In this document: piece by piece, positions 45,601-57,847 of the stretch | How the letters are laid out: every line of letters starts with the position of its first letter | How positions within the stretch are numbered: the first letter of the stretch is position 1 | Assembly (NCBI RefSeq): GCF_030445035.2 | Contig: NC_080694.1 | Coordinates: 68,587,147-68,651,146, forward strand | Direction of reading: 5' to 3' | Length of the DNA: 64,000 bases | DNA from: Dasypus novemcinctus | Taxonomy: Eukaryota; Chordata; Mammalia; Cingulata; Dasypodidae | The notes under the pieces: model-generated | Seen by the model: the letters and a program-made list of their open reading frames with translations, nothing else | Databases searched by the model: none | What the model was told of the DNA's origin: nothing | Translations under genes and position numbers: made by a program

Positions 45601-48600
45601 ACTACTACCATCAGTAAATACTGTACATGCATTTTCAATAGGAACAGTTTTTACAATTTTTGGTAAAATCCAAGTGGTTCTTTGTAAAAACGTTAACAGT
45701 TTGGAAATAGGATAATGATTATTAATAATGCCTTGAAAATTACTATAGCAATTTGCCATTGAGGATTAGTTATATACAAATGTTAAATTTCTTCATGAGA
45801 AAGATCACAAATAATTCTATCTGGATCAGACCCTTTTAATTGTAGCAACCTCACATGGCCTTTTGCTAGAATGGAAATAATTTTTTGGAGATATGTTTGC
45901 AATCTCTTTTGTTTATTATTAGGTAAAAAAAAAAAACCATTCCAATATACCTTCTTGCCAAAATAAAGCCGCAGGAGATTCCAAGATTGAGAAAATAATT
46001 AAATCAACAGCTTCGTCAGGGTCTATTTGTGTTAACTGCCCTTGAGAGTTTTGATCCTCTATCAATGCCAATTCTTTCTCAGCCTCTTTAGACAAGATTC
46101 TAGGGCTAGACAGATCAGAATCTCCTGTTAATGTTTGAAATAAATGAGTTACCACATAATTAGGAATTCCTAATGTTGGTCGAATCCAATTAATATCTCC
46201 TAATAGTTTTTGAAAGTCTTTTAAGGTATTCAATTTATCTCGATGTATTTGTACCTTTTGAGGGGTAATACGTCCATTAGCCACTTTCATACCTAAATAA
46301 CAATATGGTGCATTCCTTTGAATTTTTTCAGGGGCTATTTGCAAGCCATATTCTGGAAGTATTTGCTCAGCATATTGAAATAATTGTTGCAACTTATCAT
46401 CTGATGCATGGGCAAACAAGATATCCATATAATGAATTATCATTGCTTTTGGAAATTTTGCTCTTAATATTTCTAAAGGCTGATGCACAAACAACTGACA
46501 CATGGCAGGACGATTCATCATACCTTGTGGTAATACACACCATTGATATCTTTGCATAAGTGCCTGATTATTGAGAGCAGGTACGGAAAAAGCAAATTTT
46601 TATTTGTCAGCAGGATGCAAAGGAATCGTGAAAAAAGCATCCTTCAAATCTATAATAATTATATGCCAGTCTTTTGGAATCATGGATGGTTGTGGAACCC
46701 CAGGTTGTAAAGACCCCATAGGGCTCATGACCGTGTTAACAGCTCTTAGATCAGTTAACAGTCTCCATTTCCCTGATTTTTTCTTAATAACAAACACAGG
46801 GGAATTCCATGAACTATTAGAAGGCTCGATATGTTTTGCGTTAACTGTTCCATTACAAGAATATGAAGGGCATTAAGTTTTTCAACTGTGAGGGGCCATT
46901 GATCAACCCATACAGGTGTATCTGTTAGCCAACTTATAGGCATTGGGCTGCCCTTTTGTCCAATGGCCCCTATGGTAAATTTTCCTGCCCAGAATTTTGT
47001 TGACTGAATAATACCCAAGTTCTCTGTGATCTCCTTTTCTTCTAGTATTATATTGCATATCCATATATAAAACTTTGCTTGTTCTGATAAAGTAGGAATA
47101 TGAATAAAAGCTCCCCATTGACCAAGTAAATCACGTCCCCAGAATTTGATACCCACATCTGCTACATAATTTTGTAAAGTAGATTTCTGTCCATTCGGAC
47201 CTAACACATCAAATATACTAGTACTCTGGTATACATCAGTCATTGTACCTATGCCAGTAAACACAGTGGGTACTTTCTGCAGCATCCAAGATTGAGGCCA
47301 ATGTTGCTTAGCAATAATAGGTACATCAGAACCAGTATCTACCAGTCCAAAAAACACCTTCCCGTTGATGGTAATTGTTATCTCTGGCCTGTCATTACCT
47401 GCCAATAAATTTTTTCTCCTGTAGAACCAAATCTACCTTTTCTATTAAAGGGGAGGGTACTTGCTTTATGATAAGGAAGCAATAGTAATTGAGCAATCCT
47501 TTGTCCAACATTAATTTGAACTTGACTCACTGCTTGTACCATCACTTTTATTTCTTCTTTATAATCACTGTCAATAATTCCTATTTGTACTAATAATCCT
47601 TTCATAGTCAAGCTACTTCTTCCAAGTATCAAACCGACAGTATCAGAAGGCAATAGTCCCTTTACCCCAGTAGAGATAATTTGCATACCCATTCCTGGTG
47701 TTATTAACTTAGTTTCTGTAGACGGTAGATCTACAGCAGCACTACCTCTCGAGGCAGCTTTTAATTCTGAGATTGGGATGCATGTTGCTGGCCATTGCTG
47801 ACTGGATATTGTTTGGCCAGGCTCATATTGTTTGTCTGAGGGCCCCGAGCTAGGCCTGCAAAGTGGTTTCCCAACCCAATTGGGGCTCCATTTTTGTGAA
47901 ATTTAGATCTACATTCATTGACCCAATGACAACCTTTTCTACATACTGGACATATGTTTGGTGGTGTCTGGGACCCCTTACCTTGGCTAGGCCGGGCCAA
48001 ATATGATCGACATTCTTTCTGATAGTGACCAGGCTTTCCACATTTAAAACAATTCCCTTTCTTTCCTCTTTTAAGTTACCTTTAAATGCTGCAGCCAAGA
48101 CCGCCATCTGGTGGGTGGTTGAACCAATATCCTGACAAGCTGTAATGCAATCTTGAATTGGCCCTCCTGCTGCTTTTATGAGCTGAATTGCCTTTTTTAC
48201 ATTCACTATTAGCTTGATCAAAAGCAAGCATTAACAAAATTAATTCCCTTGCTTCAGGTATCTCAATAGTTTCCTCAAAATATCAGTTAATCGTGCTACA
48301 AACTCTATTTAAGCTTCATTTACTCCTTGAATTATTTTAGCAAAAGACTGCATAGGCTTACCAGGCGCACAAATCCATTTCCAAGCTGCCAAACACGAAT
48401 TACGCACCTGTGCTATAGCTTGGTCATCACATTGAAGCTGTCTTTGAATGCCAGACCATTCACCAATACCTAATAATTGCTCAGCAGTAATAGGAACAGG
48501 CGGGTTTTGGGCTGCATTACAGCGAGAATCATATTAGCTTCATCAGCCCACCAGGTTTTAAATTGTAAAAATTCAGCTGAGCTTAAGACTGTTCTCACTA

Positions 48601-49616
48601 GCATGTCCCAATCCCAAGGGATAAGCCTATCAGTTTGAGCTAGCCCTCGTATTAAACCAAAAATATAAGGACTATTGGTACCAAATTGCACACAAGCTTG
48701 CTTAAGTTCTTTTAAAATTTTAAATGGCAGAGGTTCATGATTAAAAGCATAACCTCCTTGTGGATTGTTCACATCAGGAGGAATTTGCTGACTATGTACT
48801 GGAAAGGCCGATAGTAATTGCATTGCATCTGGATCTCCTTCTCACGATCCTTGCAACAAACAATGCATTATAGGAGTTGTTGGAACTGGATTAGGTACAA
48901 ATATACTCTTAGTGTAGGGACTGGTATCAATGGTATCAGGAAATATTCCCGACGCTGCTGGCCTTGGAACCGGTGGAGTTGGAGGGGCTACATTACACAG
49001 ATTAGGATAAATGCTAGCCTTAGAAATATTTAATTTAGACATTGGTTCATTTAGAAAAGGATCAGTTTCTTTCTTATCTGTAGGCTCTTCTTCCTCGTCA
49101 TCCTCCCTCTGATGACCCGCATCATGAGGCTCCTTTGAAAATATAGTTATTTCCTCCTCTTTCTCCATTTCTGACTGTAAAGGTCCTAAGGCTGCTGCAA
49201 TCTGTTGCCCTAAGGCCCACACCGACAATGCTATAGTTTCTCCCTTTTGATAAGCTCTACGTAGTGTCTTCATTACCTGTTTCCACTGTTTAAGATTTAA
49301 AAGATTCTTTACTTGTGGTTGAAACCAATAACAGTGTTTTTGTACTAGAGCAAAAAGTTCAAGTAAATCAGCAGTTTTTACTGAGACTCCGACAGTATTT
49401 AAAAGAGTTTTTAGTACCTGTGACTATTTTTCCAGATGTCCTGGTTGATTACCCATACCCTGATGCTAGTGGAAACAAAATTAGTGGAAATACTTACAAC
49501 TGCAATGTCAGATCCGGGTCAGCTCTTGATGGACGCCTCAACCTTTCAGGAAGGTTTTCAGTTTCTGTGTTTCTGATACTGCCATGGAAGAATCTCTGTT
49601 GCAGTCACTGCTTCAG

Positions 49617-49634
49617 GCCCCACATTGGGCACCA
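49617..49634 (-). other. tRNA primer-binding site of the class II ERV
   Basis: On the minus strand TGGTGCCCAATGTGGGGC. It differs from the tRNA-Lys(1,2) site of MMTV and ERV-K (TGGCGCCCAACGTGGGGC) at two places only, both C-to-T at CpG, the expected decay of methylated DNA. Confidence 0.85.
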
Positions 49635-49636
49635 GA

Positions 49637-49808
49637 TGTCAGAGTCTCAGACCCAAAGGGTATCGAAAATGAAAAAACGAAGAGAGATTGGGATCAGGGG
49701 ATCTGAGGGCATTGAAGCATCAAGCTCATCAGACAAATTTATTGGTCTCAAAATTTAAAGTAAATAAAGCTTTTGCCAATTGATCTTTTGGTGTTATAAT
49801 ACCATCAC
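49637..49808 (-). repeat. LTR sequence and internal-sequence repeat at the right end
   Basis: 49637-49755 matches the outer part of the left LTR. The next 50-odd bases (to 49808) match internal sequence near 44683-44738 rather than LTR. The target-site copy ctcag follows directly. Confidence 0.75.
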
Positions 49809-49833
49809 CTCAGGAGGTAACTCTAAGTAACTA

Positions 49834-50282
49834 TGATAGTTAGGCTAATTTGTCAACTCAGCCAGGTAATTGTGTCCAGTTGTCTGGTTAAGCAAGCACT
49901 GGGCTAATTGTGATACAAGGACATTCATGGGCTTTAGCCATTAGTGAGTTTACTGCATAGATGGCTGATTACATCTACATCAGCCAGGGAGATTGCCATC
50001 AGCAATGAGTGATGCTTTATCCAATCAGTTGAATATCTTAAAAGGGAAAGTGATTTTACTATTCAGAGAGAATTTCCCATCTCATCTTTGGACAACAAAT
50101 GTCTCCTGGAAACTTATTAAAGACCTTCGTTGGACTTTCATTGGAGCCCCTTGTTTGCAGTCTCCCTCTAGAACCTGGACTTGTGCATCCCCACAGTCAT
50201 GTGAGAGACTCTTGTAAAATCTCATACTATTTACAGATATCTCCTGTTGATTCTGTTTCCCCAGAGAACCCTGACTAATCCA
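49834..50282 (+). mobile_element. ERV-L (MLT2-like) solo LTR
   Basis: About 450 bp beginning tgatagttagg and ending ccctgactaatcca, the reverse complement of the LTRs at 4215-4665 and 37484-37918. No internal sequence is attached. A probable solo LTR, old. Confidence 0.7.
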
Positions 50283-50929
50283 ACCAGTAACCCCCCCTTC
50301 CAATATTTTATAAAAGAGCATTCTGAACATTGATGCTTTAACCACAGACTTGCAAATCCCCAGAGTTCACATGCTCCTTCCTCCAACTGTCCCCCCAGTT
50401 CCATGGATAATGCAATCCAACCACCCACCCTACTGCCCCTCACAGACCAGCACTGCCAAACCCAATCACATGACTGCCATTATCAAGTCAATCCAGTGCT
50501 CAAACACAGCCTTCCACCTTATCATAGATTTTATCCATATGGGCATTGGCTCACCATACTCTACTCCCTTTCTGTCTCCTGTAAACCTGTATTCCAGACT
50601 CTACTCTGTGAGTCTGCTCAATTTCCTTGAGTCATATCAATGAAGTCACGTAATAATTGTCCTTCAGTGCCTGACTTACTTCATTCACCATAAGGTCTTC
50701 AAGATTCATCCATGCTATGCCATGTGGTAATCCTTCATTCCTTCTTCCAGCTGAGTAATATTGCATTGTGTATATATACCACAATTTGCTTTTCAATTCA
50801 TCTGTTAATGAACATTTGGGTTGCTTCTTCTTTTGGCCATAGTGAATGATACCACAATGAACATTGGTGTGCATTTATCTGTTCTTGCCCCAGTTTTCAA
50901 TTCCTCTGGGCATATACCCAGCCAAGTAA
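50283..50929 (-). mobile_element. L1 3' end, antisense
   Basis: Starts with the same phrase as 21590 (ccagtaacccccccttcc against ccagtaaccctcccctgt) and goes on into antisense ORF2 tail (tccatgctatgccatgtgg near 50710). Confidence 0.72.
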
Positions 50930-51062
50930 CCCAATTTAAAAATGGGAAAAGAAATTAAATAGGTATTTCTCCAAAGAAAACAGATAAACAGTCATTAAGC
51001 ACATGAAGAGGTGCTCAATATCATTAGTCATTACGGAATTGCAAGTCAAAACCACTTGTCTT
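50930..51062 (+). mobile_element. L1 ORF2 scrap, sense
   Basis: Sense L1 sequence near 50936-51060 (agcacatgaagaggtgctca; cattacggaattgcaagtca). Truncated on both sides. Confidence 0.7.
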
Positions 51063-51604
51063 TTTATTATTGAGTTATAAGACTTCTTTATACATTTTTT
51101 GAAAGATTTTCTAAGCAAACATACTTTTTTGCCTTTTTTATGCAGATGTTTAAATGTCAGAAAAATAAAACTCTTGATACAATTTCAAATCTTGTCTCAT
51201 CAAATATAATATTAGTATTTGACTATGAGGTTAAAATCTCTTTATCATAAAATAAAATATAATTTGCTTTAAAACTTTGCTCAGTAAAGTACATTTAAGC
51301 TCAAGTAATGTCACCTACATGTACATAAACAAGTGGTAAACAAATGTCCTAAAATAGAAATTCTAAAACTATAGTGGTGCAACAGAATTTTTGTAAATTG
51401 CACTGAATTCTATTTTGTACAAATGTTAGAAAGCATCATCAGTTCCTTTTGACATGTTTATATATTTCCATTTTTTTTGGTAAAAATACAGAATAAAATA
51501 TGCTTTATTATACAGAAAAGAAAATACATGGGTGAAGCAGATCTAGAAGATTTGTCTGAACCTAAAAATCCCCATCACAACAGAATGCTGTTCAAAACAT
51601 TACA
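51063..51604. other. AT-rich, no gene recognised
   Basis: No coding or RNA feature seen. Perhaps old repeat DNA. Confidence 0.4.
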
Positions 51605-51981
51605 TAGAGAAGCAGAATTGGCTCAACTAATAGAGCGTCTACTTACAACATGGAAGGTTCAGGGCTCAAAGGCAGGGCCTCCCGACTTGTACAGTGAGCT
51701 GGCCCACTGTCCCGAGCCCTGTGCAAGGCGTGCCCTGCCACGAGGGGTGTCCCCGGCGTAGGGGAGCCCCCCACACAAGGGATGCACCCCTCAAGGAGAG
51801 CCACCCTGTGCAGAAAAGTCACGGCCTGCCCAGGAGTGGCTCTGCACACACGGAGAACTGACACAGCAAGATGACCCAGCAAAATCAGACACAGATTCCC
51901 TGTGCAGCTGGCAAGAATGCAAGTGGACACGGAGAGCAGACAATGGGGGGGGGTATAAATAAATAAAAATTAAATCTTTTA
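51605..51981 (+). mobile_element. DAS-type SINE, near full length
   Basis: tRNA-like head (attggctcaactaatagagc), standard body, G run and A-rich tail. The 11-bp target-site duplication aaaacattaca lies at 51594-51604 and 51982-51992. Confidence 0.92.
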
Positions 51982-52275
51982 AAAAACATTACACACTTTA
52001 TGGTTTGTAATTCCATCACAGTTGTGTGATTATTGGAACAATACAGAGTTCTTTGCCACAAGGCCATAGATAAATAAAAATATGTAACCCCAGTTACACA
52101 AAGGTTCACTGAACGTTAATTTTTTAAAAACTTGACTTGTAAACATCTTTGCAATATGAAATACAGTTTTTCAAGTCAGAGAAGAACAAAATACTTGAAT
52201 GTATAGTAAAGTAATTTTTCTGTAAAACTTTTAAACGTTTTTAATATGTGAGACACATTACCGTTTCTTTAACTT

Positions 52276-53935
52276 TCATAAAGCTGCAGTATCCTGGCTC
52301 CACAGGAACGCCTGCCCTCCCACGAGCATCCTGAAAGTTTGCACTGGGTTCTCCGCCAAGCGTGGAAGGAACCCACCGACAAAGGGGGTCGCTAAGAGTC
52401 CCCACATCCCGTAAGCTCTATTATCACTTTCGTCATAATAATTACTGTTCATTTTTTCCCTCTGCTTTAAGAGAAAAGGAAAACTCGTGGGGTTTTCTTC
52501 TTTGGCACGCTTCCTACTAAGCACAGCGTAGAAACTCTCATACACGCCGTAGAGCACGCATTTCAGGTGGTCCAGAGGTTTCCAGTACTCCTGATGCAAA
52601 TATCCTGGTAATTTCCTTTGTTTGGAAATCAAATGTTAAAAATGAGGGAACATTGCAGCTTTCCAAGTTCCTCTCGAATCCGAGTGTGAGCAGGATGGGA
52701 ATTTAAAAGTGGGTCACCCGGGAAGCTCGTGGGGGCCGGGGCCGATGAAAAAGGAGGGGTTGGTCTCTGCCTCCAAGAAATGACTCGGATGGTAGGAGTG
52801 ACCGCGGGTGGCAGACCCTGCGCTCGGGCTCTCTCTTCTCCCAGTTGCGTGCAAAACAGGCTGCCTCCGCAGGGCACCAGCGCAGAAGTCCTTTCGAGCT
52901 CCGAGCGCAAAGAGCCATAGCGGCTGCCCTTACGCAGCAGCTCCGAGGAGGAGGAGGAAGACCTGGGGGAAGAGCTGGAGCAGGAGGAGCCCGACATGTC
53001 CGATGGCTGCAGGCCAGGCAGGTGCGCCCCTACCCGTAGGCATGGGCGAAGGCCAGGCCCCCTCCGCCCTGGTCGCTGAGCCCCTGGCGAGCCAGGCGCT
53101 GCTCGACCGTCCCCAAGGCCATGAGCAAGGGCGGGGACAGGCGCGGGCACCTGGTGCCCGGGTGCAGCCGGCAGTTTCCCTGCAGCCACAGGTTGGCATT
53201 GGAGGGCGCGCTGGCGCTACCCCCGGGAAAGACCTCAGAGGAGGACGATGCGGACGAAGATGCCGAGGAGGAGCAAGAGGAGGACACCGGGGCTGCGCGG
53301 CCGCCTCCCGAGGAGCGCTCCAACTGGCCCACTGGAGTGGCGCCCCAAGGGGCGGAGCAGGAGCCGGGTCGAAGTTGCGCTGCTGTTCCCGACAGCGGAC
53401 GCTTCCCCAGCTGCGTTTATGTACCCACTGCCCGTGTTGTTTCCGTGCGCAAAGCTGAGCGCGGAGCTGGGTGAATGCAGTCCGCCAGGCGCGGGGTGGC
53501 GGCTGCGCTGAGGCTGTGTCCCCGCCGAAGTAGAACCTGTGGAGGCGCTGCCCAGCGAACTGGAGCTGTGGTTGCGGTACCTGGAGAAGAGCTTGCGGTA
53601 GGGGTGAGCGTGAAGCTGCAGGTGGGCTTGCTCCAGGGGCTGCGCGGGCCAGATCCGCCGGACCCGTGGTGCCGGTCGAAGCCCGCAGGAGTGCCGCAGG
53701 GCCTGTGCGCCTCCATGTCCTCGCGCGCGGCCCACGTTCTCCTGCACTCCTGTCCCTTCCAACACCTGCTCCTGTCGCGGCTGGACGTCAGGGTATACCC
53801 GTGCCTGCGCTGCCGGGTGCGCCCTTGGGCCGCTCCCCCGGCCCCACCAGGTAATCGGGCGCACCTGGACGGCGGTTTGCCCGGGCAGTTGGGGAGGCCC
53901 CGGCACCGCGCCGTTGAGCGCCTCACTCTTTCCTT
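52276..53935 (-). other. GC-rich block with minus-strand open frames, unrecognised
   Basis: A CpG-rich block, abruptly different from its AT-rich flanks. The minus strand has overlapping frames in several phases. One is serine-rich ([18 protein letters not shown] and SGSSCSSSSPRSSSSSSELL, near 53250 and 52960). The distal part, 52276-52632, keeps 118 open codons of ordinary composition (for example YWKPLDHLKCVLYGVYESF), unlike the GC-driven frames, with a TTG but no ATG at its head. The GC-rich-to-ordinary change without introns looks like a processed copy of an mRNA with a GC-rich 5' part, but I cannot name a parent gene and see no poly(A) tail. A CpG-island first exon is the alternative. 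Confidence 0.4.
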
Positions 53936-54080
53936 ACACATTCTTGATACAATCCCTTACCAGATACATGATTGGCAAGTGTTTTCTCCCATGTGTTGCC
54001 ATTTCCCTTTGTTGGTGATGTCTTTTGATGCAAAAAAGATGTTATTTTCAAGGAAGTGCAATTTATCCTTAGCGCTAAAC
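53936..54080 (-). mobile_element. L1 ORF2 scrap, antisense
   Basis: Typical antisense of the L1 ORF2 tail (gatgtcttttgatgcaaaaa near 54017; aggaagtgcaatttatcc near 54051). Confidence 0.65.
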
Positions 54081-54384
54081 ACTAATACCACAGTGCACTA
54101 TCCTGAAGAAGTACATAAACCTTATTCCCAAAACCAGCGTTTTCCGGAGGCATTCGTAACGCGGTGTGGCTCAGGACCAGGGCGCGGGCTTTGCGGGCAC
54201 AAGGCCCCTGGCTGATCCTCCGCCTTCAAGACGTCGTAGCTCAGTTCCTAAGGTGCACTGAGTGCCGTGATCCTCGACCTGGTGAAGCGGAGGGTGCAGG
54301 GGAGACAAGCTCGCTAATGCCAGGTCTCTCCAACCCGAAATGAAGCGTACACCTCAGCGCGCGGCGGATCTCGGACGCCGTTTA

Positions 54385-54580
54385 TGCGACTAGTAAAGGA
54401 CGGAGTTTCCCTTCGTTCTTACTGTTTTCCGGGCAGAAGAGACACAGCCTCCACCACCGGTCCCCCCGACTGACCTGCGCAGGGAGCGCTCCAGTTCTGA
54501 ACACTGAGGAGACACTGACGGATGCGAATCCGGAGTTCTTACGTGAGTGAGTGGCAGGAGCTGAAAACAGAACAAGACGC
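54385..54580 (-). repeat. Duplicated segment A (pair of 61165-61360)
   Basis: The reverse complement of 61165-61360. Shared landmarks are ctcttctgcccggaaaa, cagtgtctcctcag and the pair gtggtggaggctgtg/gtggtggaccctgtg. Function unknown. Confidence 0.85.
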
Positions 54581-54594
54581 ATCGGGAATTAGAG

Positions 54595-54884
54595 GAATTC
54601 CACACCCCAGCCTGGTGAAGGGTGTCGACAGGCCGACGGGAGCACACCGCATTCCCTTCCCTCTCAAAGACGCCGTTGATGCAACGGGAACTCGGTGCAC
54701 AGGGAGCTCCAGTTTAGAAATCACTACGCTCTGGGAATCCTGAAAAGGTGCGCCGGGGGACGAGAAACTCCTGGGGGTTTCTGGGCATACAAATCAGACG
54801 CGAGCCGGTTGGCCCTGGAGAACAGAGCAAGTGGCTCTTCACCAGCGGAAGCATTGCAATTGGAATTCATAGTATCGGCTTCCC
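54595..54884 (+). repeat. Duplicated segment B (pair of 60662-60968)
   Basis: Direct repeat of 60662-60968: caccccagcctggt, tttctgg-cat, ggaatcctgaaaaggtgc and agtggctcttc are shared. No gene seen in it. Confidence 0.85.
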
Positions 54885-54975
54885 TGTGGCTTCTCACTTA
54901 TCCTGTTCTCCCCGAGGCTTTAACTCTAAATAAACAATGCCAGGGGCTCTCAATTAACATCCCAAAGAGGCCTCG
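54885..54975 (-). repeat. Duplicated segment C (pair of 61015-61105)
   Basis: The reverse complement of about 61015-61105, with cccctggcattgttta against cccctggtgctgttta and ttagagttaaagc in common. Confidence 0.75.
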
Positions 54976-56628
54976 TGTGAAACGGGAAAGGTTTCACCTT
55001 CCTAACAGGAAAATTGACGCAAGTAAGATGTGAAAGCCACGGTGCGTTGGCCCCTTGCACTTATCTAGGAAGGTAAGGTCTCTGGTTCATGGACTCTCCA
55101 TCCCTCAAGAAACAGCCCCCTTACATTCTACATGCCCCTCTTCTGCGAATATCTCTGAGTAGTAATTGAGGGGCAGGCATACCTGGAGGCAGAGTCCACA
55201 ACAATGACATAAAATACATACACTAATACCTATGCCTGCAAATATCAAGAGGAAAATTAGTAAAGCAGATCCCCAAACCCCACTCAGTTAGGTTAAAAGG
55301 CATTTCTGGAAGAAAAAAAAGAGACTGAAATGGGCAACCAAAGTGGTTGTAACTCATACCCAGACTGACTGCTGGCTGTGTGGACAGTTGTCAATTTCCA
55401 CAGGAGGTGAAAGCCCTGGGATAATCAAATGGCTCTTTTACTACATTCTTTCCACATTTCCTGTGATCAAAAACATACCAGCGGGCACATCCACTTCATC
55501 AAAGCAGGTATGAATAAGTGCAACTGCAGTAGTGTACTGGAATTTCTTACCCTCACATTTCTTAGGTTTTGAAATTTTGGATAAAATAGGCACTATGTCA
55601 GTTAACACCCAGGGAAGACCTCAGTGGAATAAACAATCAAAGAGAACATGATATATACATAGACCCACACACACTCCCTGACTGGATTTGTAAAAGAGGT
55701 AAAATCTATATTGGTATATACACTTTTGGGGATTGGAATGCAACTGTAAAGGTAGGGGTAATTATACAAATAAGGAGATAGTGCTGCTGAAACCCAGGAT
55801 TGAACAAAGGACTTTCAGGGCTTGTCTAGCAGCTCCCAAAGAGCTTTTCAACAAACTTCGTACATTCCTCAGATGATCTTTCAAAACATTACTTATGGTT
55901 TTCTTCAGCAAAGTTCTTGGATTTTTTCATATTTGATCCTGTTTTGTCCAATATCACCTAATCACTCACCCAAACCATATGTGCCCTAGTACCATCCTAG
56001 TTTGAAAATAGGATCCCATTTTCCAGACAATAAATGGGTTCTCAGACGATGGCGGAGTAAACAGGTGGAAAAGGCAAAGCAGGAAGAGCCTTTTCCACGT
56101 GGTCCCCCCTCCAGCAACACTGCTCAGAAAACTAGGGAATAAAATGACCTATTGAACCTCTCCCCTCCTCTCCCCTCCTCTCCCCTCCTCTCTTCCTCCT
56201 CTCTCTCTCTTTGTCTCTCTCCCCTTCCCCCTCCCCCCTATGGTCCTTTTTTCCCCTTGTTTTGCTCTTCAATGACATTGCAAAACAGAAAAGAGCACCA
56301 TTGGGCACACTAAAGTGGTGCCGGGCTCCGTGCATCTGATTGCAGGACTCCTGGGCGAGCCAACGCTTTTCCTTAATACCTTCTTTTTCCTTGTCTTCCT
56401 TGGGCTGACCCGGCCGCACTGCGTGGTGCGGGAACCCAGGAAGCAGGAAGAGGGAAGCACCAGATAATGCGTTTAGCTCCTTACGAGGTCGTAAAAGGGA
56501 AGTAGAGAATTGTTGGGGGTTGTGAAAAGCAGACGAATGTTCATGGTTTCTAAGAAGAGGTGTTCCAGCCCATTTCCCCGCAAGGTCAACAGAGACAAGC
56601 CAAAGGCAGCTCAGAGGAAAGGAAAAAC
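54976..56628. other. No gene recognised
   Basis: Mostly AT-rich single-copy-looking sequence. A reverse tRNA-like B box is visible near 55785-55835 (cccaggattgaacaaagg), perhaps a SINE or tRNA scrap. A CT-rich simple repeat is at 56156-56238. Confidence 0.45.
56156..56238. repeat. CT-rich simple repeat
   Basis: Repeated ctcccctc units and then (CT)n. The open frame across it encodes only charge-rich low-complexity sequence on the minus strand. Confidence 0.9.
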
Positions 56629-56700
56629 TGGAGGCACTGGGGATCGAACCCGGGACCTCGTGCATGCTAAGCACGCGCTCTACCACTGAGCTATGCCCCC
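56629..56700 (-). tRNA. tRNA-Ala (AGC)
   Basis: 72 nt on the minus strand. The acceptor GGGGGCA pairs with TGCCTCC. A box TAGCTCAGTGGTAGAGC. The anticodon stem CGTGC/GCACG encloses loop TTAGCAT with anticodon AGC. The B box is GGTTCGATCCC. One C-A mismatch in the T stem. A Pol III terminator (TTTTT on minus, aaaaa at 56624-56628 on plus) follows at once. This looks functional. Note that it carries the same tRNA type from which the SINEs in the window seem to derive. Confidence 0.93.
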
Positions 56701-57847
56701 TCCCGGGAAGCACCCCGGCCGAAGGATTTCACTTAGAGGGTCTGAAACGTTGAAGTTTCACGAGTCTATATATTTTTTCCTGACACTTTTTGTGGACATA
56801 GTTCTGAAGTAAGGAACAAGCGCAGCATGTGTGACGCGTGAACCTGCAGAACCACCTAGAAAGCGCATCTGGCGGAGCCTCGGGCCTGCCTGAGGGACGC
56901 TCCAAGCACAGGTTCCCACAGCCGCGCGCTGCTTCTGGCCTGAGGAGCTCTGCACTCCCAGGCGTTAGCGCTGAGGTAAGGGATGGAGGCAGGTGATTTT
57001 CGGGGGGCTCTCAGGGTGGAGGCAAGAAAGCTTCGCCCAAAGCCTGCAGGTCACCAGGGTTGGGGAGGTCCTAGGAGCAGAAACGTGTCCTTCGGTCACA
57101 GTCGTCACCTCTGGGCATCGTCCCACTTAGCCCACTGGAGTTTCTCAGGCCGATTCTGGGAAGAAAAATAACTGCACAGGTGCTTCCTATGTAAGTCCCC
57201 GGGTCCGGCCCCGGCGCTTCCTTCTCTTTCCGGCTTTTACTAGCCCTGCCCTCGCTCCTTTGCTCTCCTCCTTCGTGCTCACTCATAAAGGGTCCCGTAG
57301 ATGCTTTTTGCGTTATTCCGTTTCTACCCTGAGACTTTCTCCCCTCCCAGCGCCGGCATCAGCCGGAGGAAGCCGGGAGGGAAGGAGAAGAGGAGCCCGG
57401 CAGCACCTGCTCCAAGCGAGAAGCCTGCGGCCAGGAGCGGCCGTGCAAACTGAGATCCATTTAGGATCTCGTGGAGGGAAAGGACGACAGAAACACGGAG
57501 AGGAACAGAAAAATAATGGCCCTATGGACATTTTCTTCTTAGTTTCCTTGGTAATCTGAACAGTCAGATCTGCAGTCAGATGTGGGTCATCAAAGAGAGG
57601 AGAGAAAAGCTCCGAGTCCATTTTTCTGCGCCTCCCGTTTCTACCTCCTTCTCCACCTGCCGGTCCAGCAGCTTTACTGTCCGACCCAAGCAGTTGAGCT
57701 GGGACGAACGGATCCCAAGTCTCGTGGGGTGACTGAAAGTGTGGATGGCTCACAACTCAAACTGCGGCGCTCAAAGTACATGAAGATTTTAAACATGGAG
57801 GTTGAAAACATAATTTGAAAGTTTGGTGGATGGACCCCCTTAGCTGG
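56701..57847. other. No gene recognised
   Basis: Mixed composition with a moderately GC-rich patch at 57200-57500. Open frames up to 146 codons show no domain. Confidence 0.4.

Larger units (their letters stand above)
42198..49808 (-). mobile_element. Class II (betaretrovirus-like) ERV fossil
   Basis: A provirus-like element in minus orientation. Parts: LTR 42198-42625, polypurine tract just beside it (about 42626-42645), env roughly 42.8-44.6 kb, pol (integrase, RNase H, reverse transcriptase) roughly 44.7-46.9 kb, pro with an aspartic protease (LVDTGSD) and a dUTPase-like domain roughly 46.8-47.7 kb, gag roughly 47.7-49.3 kb with a zinc-knuckle region, primer site 49617-49634 and LTR sequence at 49637-49755. 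The dUTPase-pro arrangement and the Lys-type primer site point to the ERV-K/MMTV group. It is broken, with breaks in every gene, but parts such as the env frame are still long, so it is younger than the ERV-L copies. The pentamer ctcag lies on both sides (42193-42197 and 49809-49813). Betaretroviruses normally express pro and pol by frameshift read-through and env by splicing. Confidence 0.92.

Noticed and set aside
54235-54300. tRNA-like phrase gtagctcagttcctaagg
   Set aside because: An A-box-like match alone. I see no anticodon arm or B box in register.
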